This document shows, one piece after another, positions 17,109 through 25,818 of a stretch of 37,242 nucleotides of DNA (its first letter is position 1; each line of letters begins with the position of its first letter). The notes beneath the pieces are model-generated. The model did no database searches and was not told where the DNA came from. It saw only the letters and a program-made list of their open reading frames with translations. Source of the DNA: Desulfamplus sp. (GTDB lineage: Bacteria > Desulfobacterota > Desulfobacteria > Desulfobacterales > Desulfobacteraceae); NCBI GenBank assembly GCA_015232465.1, contig JADFZO010000026.1, positions 1-37,242 on the forward strand, in the 5' to 3' direction. The position numbers and the translations under genes were made by a program.

Positions 17109-19451
17109 TTGTCCTTTTTATATCAGATATTTATCATAACAGCAGCCATTGCAATTTTGCTTTTTGATGGATTTATAACCTCTGAGGCGCTCTCATTTTC
17201 TGCCTCAAAAGACTCACAAAATGGCTCAAGAGTCGATAGAGCATGGCACATATCAGCTTTAAAGGTGAGCTATGATAGTGAAAATCAAATCTATGTTGCA
17301 GAGGATAAAGTTATCATAACTGGTGGAGATATTCACCTTGAGGCAGATTATGTTGAGTTCTCAAACATAACCCGCGATGCTGTTGCCTCTGGCAAGGTTC
17401 TTCTTATTTTAGAAAAAGATAACATAATGTGCGATATTTTAAAGCTCAATCTTGAGACAGAGATGGGCACAATTTATAACGGCACAATTTTTGTTGAGGA
17501 GAACCATTTTTACATTAAAGGGGATAAAATAGAAAAAATTGGCAAAGATGAATACCGTGCTAATAGTGCTTCAGTTACATCTTGCGATGGAGAGAATCCA
17601 GATTGGAGGCTCTCAGGAAAAGATGTTAAAGTTACTATTGATGGATATGGAACAGTAAAAGGTGCCACGCTTTGGGCTGGTAAAATCCCAGCTCTATACT
17701 CTCCTTTTTTAGCCTTTCCTGCAAAAACAACACGCCAGACAGGTCTTTTGACACCTCGAATAACCTCCTCTGATAAAAAGGGTTTTGAGTTTGAACAGCC
17801 CCTTTTTCTTGCTATCTCAAAAAATTCTGATGCCACATTTTACAGCAATTATATGAGCAAAAGAGGGACTAAAATAGGCTTAGAGTATCGCTATGTTTTT
17901 AAAAAAAATGGCTCTTTTGAACAGATTGGTAAAGAAGAAGATTGGCAAAATAGTAATTATGGAGTGCTATTTTATGACTATCTTAATGATAATAGTGTAG
18001 AGAATCAGGCAGACCATGACAGATATTGGTTTAGAATGAAAAATAGCCACACATTTTATGATAATTGGCACTCACGAGTTGATATTGATTATGTAAGCGA
18101 TGCCAATTATCTAAAAGATTTTAAAGAGGGGTTTACTGGATTTGATAGTGTTAATAGATATTTTAGCAAAACTTTTGGCAGGTCTATTGATGAGTATGAT
18201 GATACAACACGAGAAAATAGCCTAAACATAAATAGAACTTGGTCAGATAGAAGTTTAAATATTGGTGCACAATGGTTTGATAATGTTGAGGCAAGGGATA
18301 AAGATATTAAAGATACAACGCTTCAAAAGCTGCCCTCTGTTGATTTTGATATTGTGAAAAAGAGGCTTGGCAGCTCTCTATTCTACTATAGTTTTGACTC
18401 TGAATATCGCTATTTTTATCGGCAGAATAGCTTTGATATTAGCCCTTTTATGAAATCTGCAACACCATTTAATGGTCATAGAGCAGATATATCACCAACA
18501 ATTTATATACCCCTAAGATTTGGAGCACTCTATTTAGAGGGAGCGGCTGGAGTGCGTCAAAGTTTGTGGTATTTAGCTGATTACGAATCTGATTATAGTT
18601 ATGATGAGGGTGATTTGGGCAACTTTTATTATGGTACAATAGTTAGAGAAGGTCTCTCAAAATCTTTGCACCACAGAGAAATGTTTGATCTTAACTTAGA
18701 GTTATCAACAAAACTTGCAAGAAGATTTGATAATCTAAAGCATGAGGTTGTACCAAAACTTGAGTATTCATTTATTCCAAAGATAGACCAAAATGATCTG
18801 CCCTATTTTGATGCTCTTGATTATATTGGAGAGCAAAATAGCGTTACATGGAGTATTGGCAACAGTTTTGCATCTCGCAACCAGAAGAGTGGCTACGGTG
18901 AGTTTGCATGGATTGAGATAGCTCAAAGCTATAGATTTGATGATTCTGAACCTAAAGAGCTTTTTAATTTTAATAAGTTAATAGATATAGATGAACTTTT
19001 TGATTTGCGAGATCATAAATTTAAATCAGGAAAATCTTTTTCTGATATTTCTGCAAGGGTTGATCTTTTTCCATCATCTTTTTGCTCCATCAATAGTTAT
19101 ATTTATTGGTCTTTATATGATAAAGGGTTGACCTCACATGAGTTTAGTGCCTCAATAAAAAATAGCAGAGGGGACTCTATAAAGGCGTATTACAACTATG
19201 ACAATGACAATAAAAATGGAGAATATGAGTCTATTTTTGCAAGTTTAAATACAAAAATTAATGACAATTTCAGCCTATTTTTTATGTGCGAGCATAGTTT
19301 GAGTGAAAATAGAGATATTGAGTCTCACACAGGTTTTTATTTTAATAGACCATGCTGGTCTATGCGGTTATCATATTCAGACACAATAGAAGATGACTCC
19401 ATCTCATTTATGCTAAATTTGCATGGGCTTGGGGAGTTTGGAAAAGATTAA
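17109..19451 (+). CDS. lptD: LPS-assembly outer-membrane protein LptD
   Basis: A ~780-residue outer-membrane beta-barrel that inserts lipopolysaccharide. After a signal-like hydrophobic segment (SFLYQIFIITAAIAILLF) comes an OstA/LptA jellyroll with repeats such as 'DKVIITGGDIHLEADYVEF' and 'ASGKVLLILEKDNI', then SVTSCDGENPDWRLSG (a conserved Cys region), ATLWAGKIPALYSPFLAFP and RQTGLLTPRI, which lead into the barrel. The remainder is alternating aromatic strands. No ATG fits. A TTG at 17025 gives a 28-residue longer protein without a ribosome site; the TTG at 17109 has AGGAA 8 bases upstream and places the hydrophobic segment at the N-terminus, so I prefer it. No LptE gene is adjacent. Confidence 0.87.
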   Translation: MSFLYQIFIITAAIAILLFDGFITSEALSFSASKDSQNGSRVDRAWHISALKVSYDSENQIYVAEDKVIITGGDIHLEADYVEFSNITRDAVASGKVLLILEKDNIMCDILKLNLETEMGTIYNGTIFVEENHFYIKGDKIEKIGKDEYRANSASVTSCDGENPDWRLSGKDVKVTIDGYGTVKGATLWAGKIPALYSPFLAFPAKTTRQTGLLTPRITSSDKKGFEFEQPLFLAISKNSDATFYSNYMSKRGTKIGLEYRYVFKKNGSFEQIGKEEDWQNSNYGVLFYDYLNDNSVENQADHDRYWFRMKNSHTFYDNWHSRVDIDYVSDANYLKDFKEGFTGFDSVNRYFSKTFGRSIDEYDDTTRENSLNINRTWSDRSLNIGAQWFDNVEARDKDIKDTTLQKLPSVDFDIVKKRLGSSLFYYSFDSEYRYFYRQNSFDISPFMKSATPFNGHRADISPTIYIPLRFGALYLEGAAGVRQSLWYLADYESDYSYDEGDLGNFYYGTIVREGLSKSLHHREMFDLNLELSTKLARRFDNLKHEVVPKLEYSFIPKIDQNDLPYFDALDYIGEQNSVTWSIGNSFASRNQKSGYGEFAWIEIAQSYRFDDSEPKELFNFNKLIDIDELFDLRDHKFKSGKSFSDISARVDLFPSSFCSINSYIYWSLYDKGLTSHEFSASIKNSRGDSIKAYYNYDNDNKNGEYESIFASLNTKINDNFSLFFMCEHSLSENRDIESHTGFYFNRPCWSMRLSYSDTIEDDSISFMLNLHGLGEFGKD

Positions 19452-19511
19452 GATTAAAACAAATTGCTATTTTTACCCCAACTTTCTGATATTTATAACT
19501 TTTATAACCCC

Positions 19512-19541
19512 TTGACATGATCTTAAAATTTATTTAAAGAG
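19512..19541 (+). promoter_or_regulatory. Possible sigma-70 promoter for the HU/IHF gene
   Basis: A perfect TTGACA at 19512-19517 lies in the 208-bp gap before the HU/IHF gene. The -10 is not convincing: only TAAAGA or TTTAAA is near the right distance (about 16-17 bases). It is listed because the gap must carry a promoter and this is the best -35 match. Confidence 0.3.
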
Positions 19542-19659
19542 TTGCCTTTAATGTTTTACTTTAGGGTTGTTTTTACTTTTTATTTTAATTGGTTTCAGAT
19601 AGTTTTAATGCTTTTTGAAACTGCCTACTCCCGAAAAACCAAATCACAAATGAGGATTT

Positions 19660-19950
19660 ATGAATAAACTTGAGCTTATTTCTGCCCTAAAAGAGAGAGC
19701 AGGGCTTACAAAAACAGAGGCTGCTGAAGTGGTAGAGACTTTTTTTGAATCTTTGACAAGTGCTCTTGCAAGAGGAGAGAGAGTTGAAATCAGAGGGCTG
19801 TGCAGCTTTTTTATTAAAGAGTATTCAAGTTATACTGGCAGAAACCCTAAAACAGGACAAAAAGTAACTATTCTACCCAAAAAACTCCCCTTTTTTAAGT
19901 GTGGTAAAGAGCTAAAAGAGATGGTTGACAACAAACAGGTCGATTCATAA
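19660..19950 (+). CDS. HU/IHF-family DNA-bending protein
   Basis: A 96-residue nucleoid protein. MNKLELISALKERAGLTKTEA forms the N-terminal helix pair, RVEIRGLCSFFIKEYSSYTGRNPKTGQKV contains the DNA-intercalating arm with the GRNPKTG tip that inserts its Pro into the minor groove, and the tail returns to the helical body. The sequence around 'VEIRGLCSF' is closer to integration host factor subunits than to HU, but one subunit alone does not settle this. GAGGA lies 6 bases before the ATG. The gene leads the holB-ricT-metG set, 35 bp upstream of holB. A lone Cys in the core is unusual but harmless. Confidence 0.9.
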   Translation: MNKLELISALKERAGLTKTEAAEVVETFFESLTSALARGERVEIRGLCSFFIKEYSSYTGRNPKTGQKVTILPKKLPFFKCGKELKEMVDNKQVDS

Positions 19951-19985
19951 ATCGTATTAATTTTGAAGAGTGGTGTAAATTAAAG

Positions 19986-21083
19986 ATGTCTGCAGACGAT
20001 CCGTTAAAAGAAGAGCTAAGAGCCACCATTTTAAACGGTAAAATACCCAATGCACTTCTATTTACAGGTAGCTGTGAAGAGGATAAATTGAGTGCTGTCA
20101 TCACATTTGTCAAAACAATAAACTGCCTGAACTCTTCACCAAGCTGCCTTCCATGCAATAGTTGCCGCTCATGTATGAAGATTGATGCTAAGGCTCACCC
20201 TGATATAATCACAATTAGCCCTGATGCTGAAAAAGCTATAATCAAGATAGGACAGATACGGGAGCTTTGCGGTGCAACTGCATCAAAGCCACATGAGGCT
20301 ATGATGCGAATGGTTATGATACAAGATGCTCATACCATGAATCAGGAGGCATCAAATGCACTTTTAAAGATTTTAGAAGCGCCTCCTGACAGAACTTTTT
20401 TTATTCTTCTTGCAAGGGGGTTAAATGATCTGCTGCCAACTATTATCTCAAGGTGTCGCCATATAAGATTTAGACCCCTTAGAGTTTCAGAGATTGAGCA
20501 GAGGCTGACCCAAGATTGGGGGGTTAATCCATCAATTGCTAAAATAGCTGCAAAATCATCTAACGGTGATGTTAAAAAGGCTATGATGCTTGCCAATGTT
20601 TATGAAAAAGAGCCTAAAAATGGCAACCAAAATCAGATAAAAATAGAGAAAAAAATAGAGAAAATAGATTGGATAAAAAGGCGTAAATCGCTTTTAAATC
20701 AACTTATTATGGTTATAAAACCAGATGAACATAGCAATAGTAGCGGTGCTGCATCAAAGTTTTTATTAGCACTTATTATTGCCGAGCAGTTGAGCAAAGA
20801 GGCTAAAATCATACAAGAGCTATCCATTACCCTTATAAAGCTCTGGCTAAGGGACATGGCTATTGTTAAGTTTAGCAAAAGAGAGGAAGAACTCAATTTA
20901 TCCCAAATTGTTAATGTAGATTTCATAGGTCAAATATCTGATCTCTGTATGAGGCTATCTGATGACTATCCTATTTTGGCACTTGAATCTATACATTTAG
21001 TTGAGACAAAACTTCAGACAAACGCCTCTGTTCGCCTTATATTAGAGCAGTTTTTTTTAAATTTGGTCATTAAAAGAGGTTGA
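19986..21083 (+). CDS. holB: DNA polymerase III clamp-loader subunit delta'
   Basis: A 365-residue AAA+ family protein of the clamp loader that loads the sliding clamp at primer junctions. The P-loop position is FTGSCEEDK, a degenerate Walker A lacking GKT as expected for the non-ATPase delta' subunit. Four cysteines in the pattern CLPCNSCRSC form the zinc module. HTMNQEASNALLKILEAPPDRTFFIL covers the sensor/helix region, and SRCRHIRFRPL supplies the SRC motif whose Arg completes the neighbouring ATP site. It sits between the HU-like gene and ricT, the common holB-ricT-metG order. The C-terminal ~130 residues are the divergent collar domain. Confidence 0.9.
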   Translation: MSADDPLKEELRATILNGKIPNALLFTGSCEEDKLSAVITFVKTINCLNSSPSCLPCNSCRSCMKIDAKAHPDIITISPDAEKAIIKIGQIRELCGATASKPHEAMMRMVMIQDAHTMNQEASNALLKILEAPPDRTFFILLARGLNDLLPTIISRCRHIRFRPLRVSEIEQRLTQDWGVNPSIAKIAAKSSNGDVKKAMMLANVYEKEPKNGNQNQIKIEKKIEKIDWIKRRKSLLNQLIMVIKPDEHSNSSGAASKFLLALIIAEQLSKEAKIIQELSITLIKLWLRDMAIVKFSKREEELNLSQIVNVDFIGQISDLCMRLSDDYPILALESIHLVETKLQTNASVRLILEQFFLNLVIKRG

Positions 21084-21091
21084 TACAAAAT

Positions 21092-21136
21092 ATGAGCAGA
21101 GTCAAGATAGCTGGCATAGGAGCTTTATTATTATGA
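21092..21136 (+). CDS. Possible 14-residue leader/coupling ORF overlapping the ricT start
   Basis: ATG at 21092 opens a frame for MSRVKIAGIGALLL that ends in TGA at 21134-21136, overlapping the ricT ATG in an ATGA junction. This geometry favours translational coupling. There is no protein similarity to call on, and AAGAGG is 12 bases upstream. It may simply be chance in the 49-bp gap between holB and ricT. Confidence 0.25.
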   Translation: MSRVKIAGIGALLL

Positions 21137-21936
21137 CCAAAGTTGCAGGAGTAAGGTTTAAACCTGCTGGAAAGATATATGATTTTAACAGTGGTGCTTT
21201 TGTCCTCAAAGTTGGGGATAGCGTTATTGTTGAGACAGAGCAAGGCTTAGGAATAGGTGTAGTTACTGTGCCTCCTGAACCTTATGATGACCCTGAAAAC
21301 AAAAGAAATCTTAAGCAGATTTTTCGCATTGCTACTGCTGAAGATTTTAGTAAAAGAGATGCAAACAGAATACTTGAACAAGAGGCTCACAATTTTTGTC
21401 TTGAGTGCATTAAAAATCTTGATCTGAAGATGAACCTATTTTCAGTAGAGAGCACATTTGATGCAACAAAGTTGACTTTTTTTTATACGGCTGATGGACG
21501 CGTTGACTTTAGAGAGCTTGTAAAGCTGCTTGTCAAGGAGTTTCGTATCCGTATTGAGATGAGGCAGGTTGGCATAAGAAATCAATCTAAGCAGTGCGGC
21601 GGTATTGGCAGGTGCGGCAGAGAGATATGCTGTTCCCTATTTTTAAATAATTTTGATCCAGTATCAATTAAGATGGCAAAAGAGCAGGGCTTATCGTTAA
21701 ATCCAACCAAAATATCTGGTCTTTGCGGACGGCTCATGTGTTGCCTCACCTTTGAAAACGATACATACATTACTCTTAAAAGTGAACTGCCAAAGCCAGG
21801 TAAAGTTATAGAGACCCCTAAGGGGTATGGAAAGGTTATTCGTCAAAATGTTTTATATGGCACTGTTACTGTGGCTTTAGATGATTCAACAGAAGTTGAA
21901 GTTGATATAAATCCGTGCAGGTGCAAAAAGAGATAA
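21133..21936 (+). CDS. PSP1-domain protein, RicT/YaaT-like
   Basis: A 267-residue protein of the PSP1 family. The N-terminal beta domain has VGDSVIVETEQGLGIGVV. The conserved core includes TEFxA-like 'STFDATKLTFFYTADGRVDFRELVK', then IEMRQVGIRNQSKQCGGIGRCGREICC and KISGLCGRLMCCLTFE. The clustered cysteines match those that bind a [4Fe-4S] cluster in Bacillus RicT. In Bacillus the partners RicA and RicF regulate RNase Y; in Gram-negatives the role is unclear. It is placed between holB and metG, as is widely conserved. The start overlaps a tiny upstream ORF. Confidence 0.88.
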   Translation: MTKVAGVRFKPAGKIYDFNSGAFVLKVGDSVIVETEQGLGIGVVTVPPEPYDDPENKRNLKQIFRIATAEDFSKRDANRILEQEAHNFCLECIKNLDLKMNLFSVESTFDATKLTFFYTADGRVDFRELVKLLVKEFRIRIEMRQVGIRNQSKQCGGIGRCGREICCSLFLNNFDPVSIKMAKEQGLSLNPTKISGLCGRLMCCLTFENDTYITLKSELPKPGKVIETPKGYGKVIRQNVLYGTVTVALDDSTEVEVDINPCRCKKR

Positions 21937-21958
21937 ATTATAACATCTTGGAGTTTTT

Positions 21959-23929
21959 ATGAACAGCAAAGCTCAAACACTATTTTTTACAACCCCGATA
22001 TACTACGTAAATGCAAAACCCCACTTAGGGCATGCCTATACCACAATCACAGTTGATGTTGCAGCAAGATATAGCAGAATGTGTGGATATGAGACCTATT
22101 TTTTAACAGGCACAGATGAGCATGGAGATAAGATTGTTGAGGCAGCAGCCAAGCAAAATAAATCACCTAAAGATTACACAAACGAGATAAGTGCTCAGTT
22201 TAAAAATTTGTGGCCCAAACTAAATATCAGCAACAACGACTTTATAAGAACCACAAACCCCTCTCACATCAAGGTTGTTGAGAACCTTTTGAGCCGCATC
22301 TATGAGTCTGGAGATATATATTTTAGTGAGTATGAGGGTATCTACTGCTTTGGGTGTGAAAGGTTTTATCAAGAAAGAGAGCTTGTAGATGGCAAATGTC
22401 CAGATCATGGGACAGAGCCAAAAGCTATCAAAGAGGCTAACTACTTTTTTCGTATGTCCAAATATCAAGATTGGCTTATTGATTATATTAAACAGAATCC
22501 TGATTTTATTAGACCAGAGCGGTACAAAAATGAGATTTTATCATTTTTAAAAGAGCCTCTTGAAGACCTTTGCATATCAAGACCAAAATCAAGACTTACT
22601 TGGGGTATCACACTCCCTTTTGATAACAACTACGTTACTTATGTCTGGTTTGATGCTTTGACAAACTACATCTCAGCACTTGGTTTTCCTGATGGTGAGC
22701 TGTTTGCAAAGTTTTGGTCTGGAACTCAACATTTTGTGGCAAAAGATATTATAAAACCACACGGCATATATTGGCCCATAATGCTAAAAGCTGCTGGAAT
22801 TGATATTTATCAGAATCTAAATGTTCATGGATTTTGGAATGTTAGCGGAAGCAAGATGTCAAAAAGCATTGGAAATGTTACTGATCCAGTGGCTGTAACT
22901 GATGCTTATGGTGTTGATCAGTTTCGCTATTTTTTGATGCGAGAGATGGTATTTGGTCTTGATGCAAATTTCACTGAAGATGCTATGGTTCAGCGTATCA
23001 ACTCTGATCTTGCAAATGATCTTGGAAATTTATTTTCAAGAATCCTTGCAATGAACCAGCGATATTTTAATGGTGAGATTCCCTCTTTTGTTGAAGATGA
23101 GAGTTATCAGACTCTATCTCTTAAAGAGCCAGCATTAGAGACCATATATAGCTTTAAAAAGGCTATGGATAGTAACGAGTTTCATAAAGGATTGATTTCT
23201 GTTTGGGATTTTATCTCTAAACTTAACAGATACGTTGATAGCACAGCACCTTGGGTTGTGGCAAAAGATGAGACAAGAAAAGGCGAGCTTGCAGCAATAA
23301 TCTATAATCTTATGGAGAGTTTAAGGGTTGTTGCATCTTTAATCTACCCTGTTATGCCTCAAACCTCTGTTAAGATGAGCAAAATTCTTGGTGTAGAGCA
23401 ATCTGACGGTCAAAAAGAGTTTAAAACTGTTGATGAGATTTTAGTTTGGAATCAGCTTATAATTGGAACAAAAATCGAAAAAGTAGAGGCTCTTTTTCCA
23501 CGAATTGAAGTTGAGCAGACTAAAGCAGAAACTCAAAAGGTTGCAGCAGTGGACTCTTCTTCTAACTCTTCTAAATTGGTACCCACTCCACTAAAACCTG
23601 AAATCACAATTGATGAGTTTGCAAAGATCGATCTTAGGGTTGGAACTGTTGTTAGTGCCCAGAAGATTAAAAAGTCAAACAAGCTCTTAAAATTAAAGGT
23701 TGATATAGGGGAGCTTGAGCCTCGCCAGATAATTGCTGGAATTGCCAAAAGTTATGCTCCTGAAGATGTGCTGGGCAAGCAGGTGATTATTGTTGCAAAT
23801 CTAAAGCCAGCTACACTTATGGGAGAGACCTCCCAAGGAATGGTGCTTGCAGCAAATAGTAGCAGCAATCAGCTTTTTCTTACTGGTGTTCAAAATGGCT
23901 CTGTAGAGGCTGGAAGTCAGGTAAAATAG
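21959..23929 (+). CDS. metG: Methionyl-tRNA synthetase
   Basis: A 656-residue class I synthetase that charges tRNA-Met. The HIGH signature is HLGH at residues 22-25 and KMSKS is at 299-303. A zinc knuckle occurs within the connective peptide as CFGCERFYQ..., pairing with CPDHG. The anticodon-binding helical domain follows to ~residue 530. A Ser/Lys-rich linker leads to a C-terminal tRNA-binding OB fold (~residues 550-656) with KIDLRVGTVVSAQKIKKSNKLLKL and the typical NLKPATLMGETSQGMVLAA, which dimerises the enzyme. Start ATG is 22 bp after the ricT stop. All catalytic motifs are intact, in contrast to the CysRS-like domain at 13849-16299. Confidence 0.96.
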   Translation: MNSKAQTLFFTTPIYYVNAKPHLGHAYTTITVDVAARYSRMCGYETYFLTGTDEHGDKIVEAAAKQNKSPKDYTNEISAQFKNLWPKLNISNNDFIRTTNPSHIKVVENLLSRIYESGDIYFSEYEGIYCFGCERFYQERELVDGKCPDHGTEPKAIKEANYFFRMSKYQDWLIDYIKQNPDFIRPERYKNEILSFLKEPLEDLCISRPKSRLTWGITLPFDNNYVTYVWFDALTNYISALGFPDGELFAKFWSGTQHFVAKDIIKPHGIYWPIMLKAAGIDIYQNLNVHGFWNVSGSKMSKSIGNVTDPVAVTDAYGVDQFRYFLMREMVFGLDANFTEDAMVQRINSDLANDLGNLFSRILAMNQRYFNGEIPSFVEDESYQTLSLKEPALETIYSFKKAMDSNEFHKGLISVWDFISKLNRYVDSTAPWVVAKDETRKGELAAIIYNLMESLRVVASLIYPVMPQTSVKMSKILGVEQSDGQKEFKTVDEILVWNQLIIGTKIEKVEALFPRIEVEQTKAETQKVAAVDSSSNSSKLVPTPLKPEITIDEFAKIDLRVGTVVSAQKIKKSNKLLKLKVDIGELEPRQIIAGIAKSYAPEDVLGKQVIIVANLKPATLMGETSQGMVLAANSSSNQLFLTGVQNGSVEAGSQVK

Positions 23930-24046
23930 AGCCAATTAAAAAATATTAATAGCGTTTAACAGACCGCTTGCATTTAACATGAGTCAAGGATATATTGGGC
24001 AAAATTTATCTGCAACATTAACCTCTTTGAATATGGGAATATAAAA

Positions 24047-25810
24047 ATGTATAACCATAACCACAAGACTTCATCATGGAGGAGTTTTCAAAAGACTCTT
24101 CAAAGAGAATCAAAACAGACTTCACGCAACAACATAAAGATTATCAAAAGACCCACTCTAAATCAGAAGGGGCTATCTTTTAAAAAAGTTGATCAGCTCC
24201 AGCAGACAATACCCACCAATAGAGTTACCAACCTTAAAGGTTCATATTTGCATCGCTCCTCCAACATTCCTTCCTCAAACATTCGTTCCTCAAACTTTGA
24301 GCGATTTAATAAAGGTGATTTTCGTCCTAATGGTGCTGTTAATGAAGCTTTTACAAAAAAGAGTTCCCCTTTTAGAAAAATAGTCATATCTTTTTCTATT
24401 ATTTTACTCTCTGCATTTATTATACAGCAGGCAATCCCTATGTTTTTACGGGAGGCAAACTCTTTTTTTACAGAGGCATCTGCATTTTTTAAACATGATG
24501 TCTCATCATTTATAAAGCAGATTGCATCATCTATAAATACAAAAGCAGATAATCCTAACAGCTCAGACTCTATTGCAAAATCCTCAAAAAAGTCAAATTA
24601 CCTATCAAAACAGGAGTTAAAAACCCTTCTTTCGCCTCACAGCCTACTTAACCTTGAAGATAACATATTAACAGTAACCAACGTAGATAAATCAGATACA
24701 ACCAAGAGTGATGTAGCTACCAATAGCACCACACCCAATAACCGTAATTTGACAGTTGCTACAACTTTAGATATGAAGCTTCAGAACTTCCTTTTAGAGC
24801 AAATAGATTCACTTATGATGCTTGATAAAGGAAAACCTGAAATAATTGCTATGGTTGCGATGGAGCCTCATACAGGAAAAATTCTTGCAATGGCTGGATT
24901 TGATAGCCAGTCTCCAAATACAAATCCATGCACTGACAAAGAGTATCCAGCAGCAAGCCTTTTTAAGTTGGTTACAGCTTCGGCAGCAGTTGAGGCTTGC
25001 GGATATAGCCCAGCTACAACTATGTATTTTAGTGGCGGAAAATATACATTATATAAACGTCAAATATCCGAAGAAGGTAACTCTAAATATCTAAACAAGG
25101 TAACATTAGCTGAGGCGTTTGCCCAATCTATAAATCCTGTGTTTGGAAAACTTGGCTCTATTATGCTTGGCAGAGATATTCTTGAGAAATATGCAAGCTC
25201 TTTTGGTTTTAATCAAGAGATCGATTCAGAGATAAATTTAAGATCAGGCAACTTTACCATCACAGAGAACAACTCCTACCAGTGGGCAGAGGTTGCCTCT
25301 GGTTTTAATAGAACAACAACAATCTCCCCAATTTTTGGAGCAATGTTAGCAAGCACCATGCTAAATGGCGGTAAGACACCTGTTCCTTGCATTGTTGAGT
25401 CTGTTAAAGATGATAATGGAAAGGTGATTTACAAAAGAAAAGATGAGACATTAAACAGCAATACCGTAAAACCAGACACTGCAAGAGCAATGATGCAGAT
25501 GATGAACGGAACTGTTATTACAGGCACTGCAAGAAAATCTTTTAGAGGTGTTGATAAAGATCATGTTCTTGCGGGTCTTAAAATGGGCGGTAAAACTGGC
25601 TCTCTTTCAAATTCTGATAGAAGTATAAAGTTTGACTGGTTTACTGGATTCTGTTCAGATAGTCAGGAGAAACAGCAGATTGTGGTCTCTGTCCTTGTAG
25701 GACATGGCAAATATATAGGTACAAAGGCAAGTATATATGGCAGATTGATGTTTAAAGAGTATTTTAACAACTATTTTGCGTTAAATCCCAAAAAATCAAG
25801 TAATGGCTGA
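24047..25810 (+). CDS. Membrane-anchored penicillin-binding protein (transpeptidase domain)
   Basis: A 587-residue protein. Residues 1-108 are a cytoplasmic, basic and Ser/Asn-rich tail of unusual length. One membrane helix spans ~109-133 (RKIVISFSIILLSAFIIQQ). A Ser/Asn/Thr-rich periplasmic stalk follows to ~245. The transpeptidase domain has the acyl-serine tetrad Ser304-Leu-Phe-Lys307, SIN at 361-363 and KTG at 516-518, so all three active-site motifs are present. It cross-links peptidoglycan or acts as a related D,D-peptidase. The N-terminal dimerisation domain of a full class B PBP is short or missing, so PbpA/PBP2-like with a reduced pedestal is the best description. It overlaps no gene; the next starts 8 bp after its stop, indicating an operon with the GlmS-like gene. 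Confidence 0.88.
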   Translation: MYNHNHKTSSWRSFQKTLQRESKQTSRNNIKIIKRPTLNQKGLSFKKVDQLQQTIPTNRVTNLKGSYLHRSSNIPSSNIRSSNFERFNKGDFRPNGAVNEAFTKKSSPFRKIVISFSIILLSAFIIQQAIPMFLREANSFFTEASAFFKHDVSSFIKQIASSINTKADNPNSSDSIAKSSKKSNYLSKQELKTLLSPHSLLNLEDNILTVTNVDKSDTTKSDVATNSTTPNNRNLTVATTLDMKLQNFLLEQIDSLMMLDKGKPEIIAMVAMEPHTGKILAMAGFDSQSPNTNPCTDKEYPAASLFKLVTASAAVEACGYSPATTMYFSGGKYTLYKRQISEEGNSKYLNKVTLAEAFAQSINPVFGKLGSIMLGRDILEKYASSFGFNQEIDSEINLRSGNFTITENNSYQWAEVASGFNRTTTISPIFGAMLASTMLNGGKTPVPCIVESVKDDNGKVIYKRKDETLNSNTVKPDTARAMMQMMNGTVITGTARKSFRGVDKDHVLAGLKMGGKTGSLSNSDRSIKFDWFTGFCSDSQEKQQIVVSVLVGHGKYIGTKASIYGRLMFKEYFNNYFALNPKKSSNG

Positions 25811-25818
25811 GAGTGTAA